DNA from: Crotalaria pallida | Taxonomy: Eukaryota > Streptophyta > Magnoliopsida > Fabales > Fabaceae | Assembly (NCBI GenBank): GCA_037953625.1 | Contig: CM075649.1 | Location: 94,927,290-94,991,289 of the forward strand | Length of the DNA stretch: 64,000 bases | Reading direction: 5' to 3' | Notes under the pieces: model-generated | Database searches by the model: none | Told to the model about the DNA's origin: nothing | The model's input: the letters and a program-made list of their open reading frames with translations, nothing else | Shown: piece after piece, positions 51,400-62,377 of the stretch | Position numbering within the stretch: position 1 is the stretch's first letter | Layout of the letters: each line of letters begins with the position of its first letter | Translations under genes and position numbers: made by a program

Positions 51400-54300
51400 G
51401 CAGTTCAGATACATAGTGTTATATTACAAGTCCATTTGTTTACGAAGCACTCTCATAATACCTCTCAAAAATATTTACATATATACAGTGAACAAAATAG
51501 GTATCATTAGAGCTTGTCGTCGATCCACTGCCACTGCTCCAAGACCACACCACCAGGCTCCGCCGCTCCAAAAGCTGCACAAGGTTTCTAATTCCTACTA
51601 TTTATACTAAGCGTGTCCTAGGGATCACCCATCCTCCACTGACTGCCAGTGGAGTGCTCCACTAACTCGTCCTCGCTCCTGGGCTCGGATGGATCCTCCT
51701 CAATCCCATCGGGCGGGGTCGGTGCCCTACCATTTAGTTCATGGGTAGGGGAAGACGCTGTGCGTGCCGGCACAGTCCGATTGGAGTGGGAGGTCCCTCG
51801 AGGGAAACCTCGAGTGGCATAAGGATGGGAGCGAGTAGCTGTATGAAATCGCCGCCCATGAAACGACGAGTTGGTGGAGATGAGGGAGGTCCATGATAAG
51901 TGAAAAAGGGAGGTACATGCATAATATAAACTAGCGGAATACGAAAACGTCGGGGACGGAATCGTGCTAGAGGGTTAGGGTGGTAGATAGTAATCTCCAC
52001 CTCACCCTCAAACGTAGCCCGGTGGTCCTGGTACTCCCAGTCACCACTAGGTAGCGGGCGCATCTCGATGCAAAGCAGAACCCTGTCCATCACCTATAAG
52101 GGCAGGAGAGTAAGCTAAACGCCTTCGCATCGTAGAATAAGACTAAGTACTAACAAGCACAAACCAGCACAACACAGATAATAATGCAAGTACATATGAG
52201 CACACACCAATTTAATTAATCTTTATTCTTAATGCAGGTGGCATGATGCATGCTCATACAATTCTAATGCTGAGGCCTCATTCCTGACCGGGTCCAGATC
52301 TAGAGGAACAGTCAATCCACCACGGAACATATCCACATTCGGGCGCTTTTCTTCTATGGTCGTCACCATAGGTCAACGATATCCACGCTCCGAATGCTTT
52401 ACCTCTATGGTCTCCCTACCATAGGTTTATTCCAGTACCCCCTCGAAAGTATCCACATCCGCGAACGCTTTTCCTCTATGGCCATCACCATAGGTCAACC
52501 TTATCCACGTTCTGACGAATGCTTTACCTCCACGGTCTCTCTACCGTAGGTGTATTCAAGGTCATGAAGCATCCCTATGCTTCGGACATGCCCACGGCCC
52601 AGCCGCGTACATCGCAGTGCAGGCTGTCCGGACAACCTACCCACGAAAAAACATGTCTACCAAAGGTAATATCTCGTTCCTTAGATTGGGACTGGTCTAT
52701 CACATTACATTCTCATTCTTTATACATGTACAAGTATCGTCATTCATAAATTCAGCATGGATACATTATCTTCTTAGCATAAGTCAAGGACATAACATTA
52801 TGTATCCATGTATTTATTTCCTGTCTTAGTTACCACTGCTTACTATCTAAATCATATCCGAGTGTCCTTTTCTATTCTCAACGATACATCTTCATCTGAC
52901 TATCACTGACATCCTACCGATGTCCAAGTCCTTATCCCACTCGTGGGTCTCAATCTCTTTGTTGACACTCACTTGTCAACCACACAAGCCAGATGTTAAC
53001 TCATACACTTCAGATAAGATTTAGATAGAAGTTATGTCCTTTGACTGGGGTCCAATACTCATTTAGTTTTCCTTTAGTTAAGGCCTAGTTGAGACTTTAG
53101 TTTCCACTCTAGTTAAGACTTAGTTAACTGAGACTCTGGTTTTCCTTTTTGTTAGGACTTAGTTAACTAAGGCTCTCTTAGTTCTCACTTAAGTTAAGAC
53201 TTAGTTAACTAAGACCCTATTAATTTCTACTTTAGCTAAGGCTCAGTTAACTAAGGCTCCATTAGTTTCCACTTTAGTTGAGACTTAGTTAACTAAGGCT
53301 CGTTTAAGTCTTAAGTTCTCAACTAGTCCAAAACTTCACTAGGACCCATTTGTTGACTATTTTTGGGGTTTAGTTTATTAATCATCATCTAGTCTTCGTT
53401 CAGCTAAGACTTAGTCAACTAATTGTCCCTTGATCTCATTTAGTTTCTATTTAGTTACCACTTAGTTGACTAAAATTCAACAACATATCCAAGCACAACA
53501 TGCATCCGAATAAAACCAACTCCAAGACAAGTAAACCAAACCATCAACCAAGTAATAAAAAATGGCCTCCAAGCCAAAAACAAGAACTGCCTAATGCCCT
53601 TGAGCCTCATGGTGGCTCGAACCTAAAATTTCTAAACTTAAATCTTATTCTAGCAAAGGAGTAGCTTCTCTCACATACCTTTCAAGAACACACAAAATCT
53701 TTAAGCTCAAAACTTCGATTCCTCTCCTAAACTCCAAACCGTCACACCTTTGATACTTGAAACTTGAGCTTGATTCTCCTAGACTCCAAGAGTTCCACGT
53801 GATACTCCAAGATAAGGAACTCAAGGTTTTGTTTATGGTTTGGCCATGGGTTTTCTTTGAGGATAAAGGTTAGATGTTGGATTTTCTTCAACACAAGAGC
53901 TCATGCATGTGACATATTCATGATCTAGGGTTAGAATATGTTAGGGTTTCTTAAGTTTGATGAGAGTTTAAGCTTGAGTAAGGGTGATGGTGGTTGTGGC
54001 CGTGGAGAAGAATAAGCAAGAAGATGATGATGGTAGTGTGTGTGTGTGTGGCGTGAAGAAGGACTAAAGAAAGAAGAATTCTCTCAACATGTAACCTTAT
54101 ATAGAAGTTGGTAATGAATGATTAGGTGGCATGGTGGGCTAAGTGGTGGTCCTTGGTGCCGCCACCTCTTAATCTCATGCAAAAGGGTGGTGTGTGGTGG
54201 TGACACCTCATCTTGGCCCTTCATGCACCCAACAAGAGCACGCCACCTCACCTATGCCACTTCACACACACACCACTCACTTATTCAACTAAGCTTAAAC

Positions 54301-54683
54301 TAATTTCCACATGGCCTATGTTTAGTTAACTAACCCTTAACTAAAATATTCAAGGCTAACGTTTAGTTAACTAAAGCTAAGCTATTTACTCATCACTACA
54401 ACCATTAGTTGACTAATCCTAATCAACTCACAACTACCCAAGTCTAACTTAGTTAACTAGGTCTTAGCTAATTCCCATAATTAAGGCCATTAGTTAACTA
54501 AGCGGAAACTAGACTCCAAACTAAATCTTTTTAGTTAACTAATCCTTAACTAACGCCCTGACTAAATTCTTAACTAAACCAAACCTTAGCATATAAAGCA
54601 CATCCGACAAGGCAAAACATTCATCTATTAAAACATGAGTCATTCATTACATTATTCGGGAATCGAAATTCCGGGATGTTACA
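51400..54683 (-). repeat. 3' LTR of gypsy element E (left border unresolved)
   Basis: On the minus strand it begins TGTAACATCCCGGAATTTCG at 54683, directly after the PPT. About ten or more AGTTAACT palindromes lie at 53100-53480 and 54320-54590. A TATATAAGG box (minus, about 54095-54104) lies between the clusters, and a TATAAATAG box (minus) is near 51600. 52329-52560 is a tandem hairpin array. No TGTAACA-type left border was found, so 51400 is approximate; 51146-51400 is unassigned AT-rich sequence. Confidence 0.6.
52329..52560 (-). repeat. Four tandem hairpin units in LTR E
   Basis: Four units of about 55-60 bp share ATCCAC, then an AACGCTTT/AATGCTTT word, then CTATGG..CCATAGG. Hairpins are at 52354-52371 (arms CTATGGT/ACCATAG), 52405-52424, 52476-52493 (CTATGG/CCATAG) and 52530-52549. 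Units 1 and 3, and 2 and 4, are the more similar pairs. Unit 4 reads ACGGT/ACCGT where the others have ATGGT/ACCAT, a paired change. Confidence 0.75.
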
Positions 54684-54697
54684 CTCTCCTCCACTTA
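54684..54697 (-). other. Polypurine tract of element E
   Basis: TAAGTGGAGGAGAG on the minus strand directly before the LTR, preceded by TTTCGGGGACGAAATTCC. Confidence 0.85.
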
Positions 54698-54724
54698 TTG
54701 GAATTTCGTCCCCGAAATTCTACA

Positions 54725-55284
54725 CTATTCAAATAACTCGGGATACTCTCTACGCATCTTAGCTTCGGGTTCCCAAGTTGACTCGTGAACACCATTGTGT
54801 TTCCAAACAACTCTAACAAAGGGTATTTCTTTTCCCCTAAGCTGTTTGATCCTGCGGTCTTCTACACGAACTGGGCCAGCTTCTAGGGTTAGATTTTCCC
54901 GCACAGCTAGGTCATCGGGTCGGATATTAAGTACTGAGTTTGGGTCATGAACAAACTTTCTGAGTTGGGACACATGGAAGACGTTATGTAGGTTAGACAG
55001 GGAGGGTGGTAAGGCTAGTTGGTATGCAACTGGACCAATCTTTCTAAGGATCTGATATGGACCGATGAACTTTGGTGAAAGCTTTCTGGTCTTCAAAGCT
55101 CTGCCCACACCTTTTGTTCGGTGATACCTTGACGAAAACATGTTCTCCTTCTGTGAACTCAATCGGTCTCCTTCGTTTGTCGACATAACTCTTTTGTCGC
55201 CCTTGAGCCGCTCGCATCTTTTCCTGTACCGTCTTGATCTTCTTCGTCGTATCTTGTACAATTTCTGGTCCAAACAACGTATTC
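54725..55284 (-). pseudogene. Gypsy element E pol end: integrase C-terminus and chromodomain-like tail
   Basis: Minus strand, from the D insertion leftwards. LFGPEIVQDTTKKIKTVQEK and RRRPIEFTEGEHVFVKV are the end of the gypsy integrase. Then, in another frame, KLSPKFIGPYQILRKIGPVA, LPPSLSNLHNVFHVSQL and finally VVWKHNGVHESTWE to the stop, a short chromodomain-like tail as in chromoviruses. One extra base near 55112 shifts the frame within the conserved segment. The upstream pol and 5' LTR of E would lie beyond element D, outside the window. Confidence 0.9.
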
Positions 55285-58200
55285 TGTAACACCCCGCATT
55301 TTTCCCATACGTGCGTAAACGATTTCGTCGAAATAAACCTCAAAGTTTTGATGATATAAGAAATTTTCAGAAAAGTATTTTATGTGAGAAAGAAATTAAA
55401 TGATGATTTTCATGGATTTTTATGAAACAAAATGTTTTTATAAATGAAAAGTGAATGGTTTTGTTGAGTTGTGATTTTATCAAAAGTGATTTTATTTGGA
55501 ATAAAGTTTTTTTTTGGATCTGTTAACTTGGAAAATTTGTAACTTTTAAACCGTAACTCGGATTTTCATGAATTTTATATCAAAACGATCGTCTTGGAAA
55601 GTAGATTTTGAAAATGTAATTTTCAGATTTTTCTGGGTTGTTTTATAAAATTTATTTTCAGAATGGTGAAATACGAATTTTAGGCTTTGTGTTCTGTAGA
55701 AAATAGATTTATTGATTTGGCTTGAAATTTTTATGTGAGATGTGCTTGGTTTAATGTGTGTGTACTGTATGATGCATGAAACTACTTGTATGAATGTGAT
55801 TTGTGAATTAATTGCATTATGGTGTGAACTAATGATTTTGAGTAAATGTAAATAGAAAATAAAATTGTGGAGTATGTATATGAGTATGTGTGTGCTACGG
55901 TATGTGTATGTATGTGTGTGTAAATGTGTGTGTGTATGTATTCTACGTGTATGTGTGTGTATGTGTAAGCTAGATGCATAATTTTCTAGAAACTTGGTGC
56001 ACAAGTAAAGCCTAACTAAATGAACTAAACTAAGTTAGAATCAAACCAAACTAATATCAAAACCCTAACTAGTTTTAAACCTAGAAGTGACCCCTAGACC
56101 TAGACTATCCTACCTTGTCCCCTTAGTTTTGATAAAATCCACCCATGCATACTTTTGTGATGCCAAAACCGCCCCACCCTTTTTGTGTGGCAAAACCTAA
56201 ACTCAAAGGCATAAGAGGAATTCGTGAGTGGCCCATAAAATAGTGAAGTCTTAGTTCATTCACCCATTCTCATTTCTTCACTTTCATTTCCACCAACACT
56301 AAACACATCTCTAAGAGCCATTAAACTCTTGGAGAGAAAATGAAAAGAAAAATAGAGAAAGAAAGAGGGAGATGGCCGTGAGCCTTAGGAAGGAGAAAGA
56401 AAGAGATTTCAAGTTCAACCAAGCCTTCCCTTGTAGATTAAGAGTGATGAGAGCTAGAGAACCAACCTTTCTCATGGTAGGTTGAAGATCAAGATGAAGA
56501 GTTGTAATAGTTTAGTTTTCTTTTTTCTAGTTCATAGATCTACTTCTATTTTCTTCTTGCATGTCGTCATTATGTGTTGATCTTGCTTGATCTTGGACTT
56601 TGAGGACTTTAAATAATTTGTAATATGTAATCTTGATGCTTTATGTTTCGGTTCAAAATCTTTTTGATAGATCCAACATTTTTCTAACTAAAAACTTAAA
56701 GATCAACAAGAAAACTAAGATTTTTGTGAAAACCTAAAACGAATCCTCTTGCATGTTAAGTTTTCTTGTTCAAACCGTGATCTAAGAGTGTGCTTGTGAT
56801 TATTTAATAAATAAATCCATGAGCTAAATTTATTTATTAATAAGGTGAAATTCTTTAGCTTTGCATGTTAGATCTTTTGTTAAAGTCATGATCTGTGTGT
56901 AATTCTATGCCTATTTGTTCATGATCTTTTAATAAAAGACCCTGTTTTCTTTTCTTATATGTGCCACGGTTTTGAAAAAAAATTTGAGAAGCAAATTTTA
57001 AATAACTTTTGAGTACAAACATGATTTTCATTAGGTGTTTGATTATGTGCATGTGTCATATTTTTAGATGACCATTCAGTCATGTCCAATAAAAAGAGAA
57101 ATCCATGTTTTTAATTTATAAAAAGTTGATGAATGTTTGTTTTAAGGTTAGATCCATTGATTTCAAGTGTATGCATGTGGTTATTTTGTTTGATTTACGA
57201 AAAGCTAAGATCTTAAGTTTGCATGTTAACTTTTAAGAGGAAGATCATGTTTTCCTTTTTGTGCATGTTTAGATTTAGTGATTGGTTTGATATTTGAATT
57301 TGTGTGTGTTAAATTTTATGAGGCCATTCGGCCATGAGTAATTTATTTAAGATCCATGCTTGTTATTTTGTAAAACGTACATGCATGTTATTCTTGGAAA
57401 TTTAACGTGTAACCTTGAATTTCTTTTATGTATGCCAAAAATGTTTGAAAAAGAATTTGTTTTAATTATGTTGATGCATGATGATGTGGTATGTTGACTT
57501 TGAGCCATCCTAGGATTAGGTAGTAGCTATGTTGTTCCTCTTTTAGGGTGCATGCATGATGAGATTATTTGAATTTAAAGATTCTAAAAGCACATGCATG
57601 AAGTAATTAAATTTAAAAGAAATTATGGGTGATAGTTTGTGATTTAAATTGTTGTGTTGATTTAAGTTATGAAAGTGAATTAAAAGTTGTTTATTTTCCA
57701 TGTGGATGCTCACGATTTAATTATGAAAGAAAGAAAATAAATTCATGCTTTATGTCTTTGATTGTGCACTAAATTCTTGCAATATTTTACATGAATAATT
57801 CGGTCCGAACATGTGCATGTAGTTGGAGAATTGTTTTCATGAAATAACTTTTGAAAATAATTATGTTCTAGGTGCATGATGCTAGGTGTTTTCATGAAAG
57901 TGATGTTTGCTTGCTTTTATCTTTTAACTTTAGAAAATAAATAAATTGATTTGATTATGTGAAAAGATTTTTAGTTTAAAATGTATTTGTGATTAGAAAA
58001 TAATGACTATGTGTATGATTCGGTTTGTTGAATTAATTAAAAGGATTAAGTCTAAATTAATTAATTTAATAAGATTATAAATTTAATTAATAGTTTTGAA
58101 TGATTGAAAATATGAGTTGTATGGTGTGTGCTTATGAATGCTTGGGAACTTGTATGTACTGTTTGTGTGCTGTTTGTGAACTCTGTTTGTGAATGATTTG

Positions 58201-60748
58201 AATGGTTTGAAATTTGTATGTGTGCTTTCCATGCTGATTGAATGTGGTGGAATTGTTTTGAATTTGCTTGTGAACTTGGTTTGTGAAAAACGTATGTTTG
58301 AGTTTTAAAGTAATTGAAAAATGTTTTATATGAAAAGAATGATTTAAACAACTTAAATTAAATTGAAATTTTTAATTGATATTCTTTTATCAGTGTTTGA
58401 TGATGTTGTGAAGTCTAGAAATTAAATAAATTAATCTGATTGATTTTAAAGTCTTACTTTCTTGAATTCTGTGTTTGCTTTAAAGAAAGATTTTCAAAGA
58501 GTTGTTTTCCAAAGGTTTCATTCAGTGTTCAAGGAAAATGATTTTGTAATCAAAGTGTTTTAAACTATGAGAAATAAATTCTCCCGTAACGTGGTTGCTC
58601 GCAATTCGAGTAGACGGATTGCGAGAGTACTGCGAATTAGGCAATGTAGATGTTCGTGCTACATGTTTATCTGTTCTGTTTGCATACTAAATATTTATTT
58701 ATTGTGCATACTTTATTTTGTTGAGAAATTGTTTGATTATGTTTGGATAGCGAAATGGTGATGATGGAACCGTGAAAGTAATAAGATAAAGTGAAAAGAG
58801 AAAAGAGAAATAAACAAGAAAGTATGAGAAATGAATGGGAAAGAAATAAGTGATGAGTTGAGAATGAAGAGAAAGTATGAGAATGGAATGCAAAAGAGAT
58901 AAAGAATGAAAGAAAGAGAATTGATATTTGAGTGAAAAGAGTTGAGATTTGAAAGAGAAGTGATTGTGAAAGTGAGATGTGGTTTGAATGAAGATGTGAT
59001 TCCTCGTTCATGTTTTTGGAAAGAAGCTTAGTGTTGAGTTGAGCTTGCTCCTCCATTAACACTCATCCAAAAATATGATTTTTTTTATTGGTTTTTGAAA
59101 AGAGATTTTTGAAAAAGTTTTGCGAAAGACATTTTAAGATAGACGAGGAAGAGAGACTGATGATGTTGATGAGGAATATGTGGAGAATGAGTTTATGAGA
59201 ATCATGACGATGAGATGAGAATTTGATGTTGAGGCCAAGGGCCATGGAGATTTAGGGGGAATGGATTGCGTTTAGTGGTCGGGCTTCGTTGAAGGGATGC
59301 GCCAAGGACGAGCCGACTGTTAGGATTAAGCCGTAAGTAAATCGTAAAACCTTAAAAGACTTTAAAAGACATTTACAAACGCGGTGAGGCATGAGTGTCG
59401 TATCGAAGCAGTGGAGAGGAAGGTAACCCGGATATCAAGGATATTCAGGTTGTGAATGCAATAGGGTAAGCTAGGGCGGTAAAACGCCATGAGGCTTTGA
59501 GTACTATTCTGGGCGGAATGAATCCCACATGTGGCGTACTAACGTGGTAGGGACTGGGTCTAATTCCGTGGTAAGTTCTGCACCCGGGACCGGAATAGTG
59601 CTGTCACCCCTATAGCATTTCAGGAACAATGAGAGGGACTGGAACGGGGCATTTGTGATTGCCGCTGAGAGCGTGCACTGTTATTATGTGAATTATGATT
59701 ATGATTTGAGGCAGGGCCTCCTGGTCTGGGACCATTTGTTTGTGTGACAACTGTCGTGCCCGCGTGGTAAAGGTCCTGTACTCCTGTTTGCTTCCGACTA
59801 GGTTGGGTGGTTGACCGAGGAGATGTAGACGTGTGTGAGCTCAATGATGTTTCCCCCTCATCATTGATGCTAACCGAAACAATAAAACTTAAAAGATAAA
59901 GATGTTTCAAAGAAAATTATATCAAAAGATATTAAGCATCAAATAAGATTTATAAGATGAGAGAATTCTTGGAATAAGTAATAAGTGTGGAAATTTTGCG
60001 GAAAGAAGGATTGAGAACAGTTGTGAAAGCTCTTGAGAAAGATGTTGGGAATGAGAACTCGAATAATGTAATGGTGTTTATGGTGATGATGATGAGGATT
60101 ATATTATTGTTATGATTTATGCTATGTGTATAACATGCTAGATGCATTTATGTTGATGATGATTGCATTCTTTAGTATGTTGTTTTAGTTATATTGCTAT
60201 GTATATCATCTGTCTCTCTACTTCGAATCTACTTTGAGACCGCAAGGTCAATCCGTTAGTGTTCGGAACACTGACTCTCTCCTACCTTGTTGTCGTATCG
60301 GCAACCGCTGATATTGCAACGGGTAGATGGCGCAGCGGAAGCGTGGTGGGCTTCATCAACCAAAGTCCGGAGTTAGACGACAAGTAATAGGAAGCATGAC
60401 TAGAAGCTAGGAATTCCCTGGCGGAATGTACTCCATTGTAAGTTCTTAGTTACCTAGCTCTATCATACTGTACCCCGGCAAAAGTTTTTATTTAACACTG
60501 GTGTTCTGAAATAAGTAAATGGGCTACGTTTTAAATGATGTTTCGAAAACGGGTTTCAAAGTGCGATGTCTTGTGACATCTCGATTTGGAACTTGAAAGG
60601 GTTGTGTAAAATGAGAACATGAGTTTTAAAGGTAACTATGTTCTGAAAACCTAAGCGTTCTCATCTTGCGTAACACTTGTAAAAAAAAATGCCCCTAATT
60701 TTCACTACTTTGAGTTAAAGTTTCAAGTTGCCGAATCGGGGTGTTACA
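55285..60748 (+). repeat. 5' LTR of element D
   Basis: TGTAACACCCCGCATTTTTC to GGGGTGTTACA, 5464 bp. From 56300 to 59050 it is mostly AT-rich, with frequent TGCATG words. 58790-58960 is GA-rich. 59220-59640 and 60180-60480 are GC-richer and hold many short inverted words (for example GGGCGGTAAAACGCC and GGCGGAATG). The small frame beginning ATGGCCGTGAGCC (56373; equivalent 63464 in the 3' LTR) differs by an indel between the copies, so it is not maintained as a gene. Confidence 0.88.
55871..55967. repeat. TG-rich (GTATGTGTGT) microsatellite in LTR D
   Basis: Imperfect GTATGT/GTGTGT run. Duplicated at about 62963-63059 in the 3' LTR. It generates the His/Thr-rich minus-strand frames at 55546-56004 and 62638-63096. 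Confidence 0.85.
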
Positions 60749-60752
60749 ATTG

Positions 60753-60764
60753 TGGTATCAGAGC
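60753..60764 (+). other. Primer binding site of element D
   Basis: TGGTATCAGAGC four bases after the 5' LTR end. Confidence 0.93.
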
Positions 60765-62363
60765 AGTGGTTAAACTAAGTAACCTTATACATGGGCTTAC
60801 GTACTCTGCCGTGTGTCTCTGTGTGTGAGTTAGTATTAGGATAGCGATAGAACACTAAGAGTGCGCAAATGTTTTCATGGAGCATGTCGGTTTTGTGTAC
60901 GGCAACGACGAGGAGCAGAGATCAGTGATGTCATGAGATGTTGACATGCGATTCGGAATCTTCTTTTGTTGAACTCTTCTTTGATATGAATTCCTTTTGT
61001 TTGTGATAACCTTTAAGCATATGAGATCTTGTCTTGTGACCAGAATCCTTCTTTTCCTGATTTGAGCTTTTCTTGTAAAAAAAAAAACCTATGCGTGTCA
61101 AACTGCTTTGGCATGATGTTTAAAAAGCCTTTCCTGAGGATTTTAGACCATGTTCTTGACAAAACCTTGATTGTTAATAAACCCGAAGCTTTCTCTTTTG
61201 GACTTTGACCAGACATTTATCTTTCCTAAACTTTTGATGAGACTTTTGGGTCCTGACACCTTATCCCAGTCACAAAGATGGTTTTAAGTTGGGAAGTGAG
61301 TTGTGAGGTGTTGTTAGGTGAAGGTTGCGAAGGTTAAGGAGAATGAGGTTTAGTTAGTAAAAAGTAAGGAAGTATGAGTCTTGGAAGAAGTAGGAGTCTT
61401 AGATGAGTGGTGAGTTGTGTAAAGTGATTAGATCTAAGAGTTTTGATGTCCGTAATGGTTTAGGTGGTGATAAGATGAGGAAGAAATGGAGGTGATAATT
61501 CGGGTTTAGAGTCGTAAGTGTCTTGATTTGAGTCGTAAATGGACGAATAGCGGTGAATAAGTGATGATCTGGTAGAGTCGAAGTTATACGATGATTAAAT
61601 TTGTGGTTAGAAATCATTAAGTATTGACTCAAGGTTAGGTAAAAAAGCTAGGATTTGATGTGGTAATTGATAATAGGTCTTTGAATTGACGGAATTTGAT
61701 GGTTTAGAATGTAAGAAAAATTGTGGGAAGTGGAAAAAGGGTTTAGAGTGTTAGAGATAAGGCGTGAGATAGTGCGTGTTTCTTGAGGATTAGTGGTTGA
61801 AGATTTAATAGTGACTATCGGAGCCTGATATAATGCAATAAGAGGACAGATTGAAGCTAAGTGATGGGAAATTCTGTGGAATTGATAAAAAGTGGTGAAG
61901 GATAGGAGTATTTAGAAGCTAAGTTTGTAATCATGAACGTGGTGTGTAGAGGTATGAGTCATTTAAGTTGGGGAGCAGTTAGAAATGTGAGTTTTTGAGG
62001 AGTAATTGGTTTAGGCATAAACCAATGAGAAGGTTGTAACTCTGAGAATGGTAGTGTATTGACCCAAAACTAACATAACTATGTTGTTTCTGACCCCTAT
62101 TTTGATATCTTTGAACCCATCAATCCTTATTGTCAGTGAAACCGTGTTGTTTTTACCCCGCCATGTTTGTTATCGAAAGCCCTTCGAGGGATTACTTTTG
62201 CAAGTAATCTGTTTGAATTGCTCTTAAGAACGAGGAATCGACAGTGTAAATTCGAAGATTGCGACGATTGCTGCAGCTAAAGAGGGAAAGAATTTTGTCA
62301 AGAAGTTACGCGTCCGCGAATTAGCAAGACTCTACCCGGCATTTCTCGAGGACGAGAAATCTT
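60765..62363 (+). other. Element D interior, non-coding
   Basis: About 1.6 kb with no retroelement domain on either strand. The last 100 bp (GCGTCCGCGAATTAGC ... CATTTCTCGAGGACGAGAAA) resembles the sequence normally found just after pol in gypsy elements, as if pol had been deleted cleanly. Confidence 0.75.
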
Positions 62364-62377
62364 CAAGTTGGGGAGAA
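62364..62377 (+). other. Polypurine tract of element D
   Basis: CAAGTTGGGGAGAA directly before the 3' LTR start TGTAATACCCC. Confidence 0.85.

Noticed and set aside
55546..56004. 152-residue His/Thr-rich minus-strand frame in LTR D (also 62638-63096)
   Set aside because: It is the translation of the TG-rich microsatellite and its flanks. Repeated only because the LTR is repeated.
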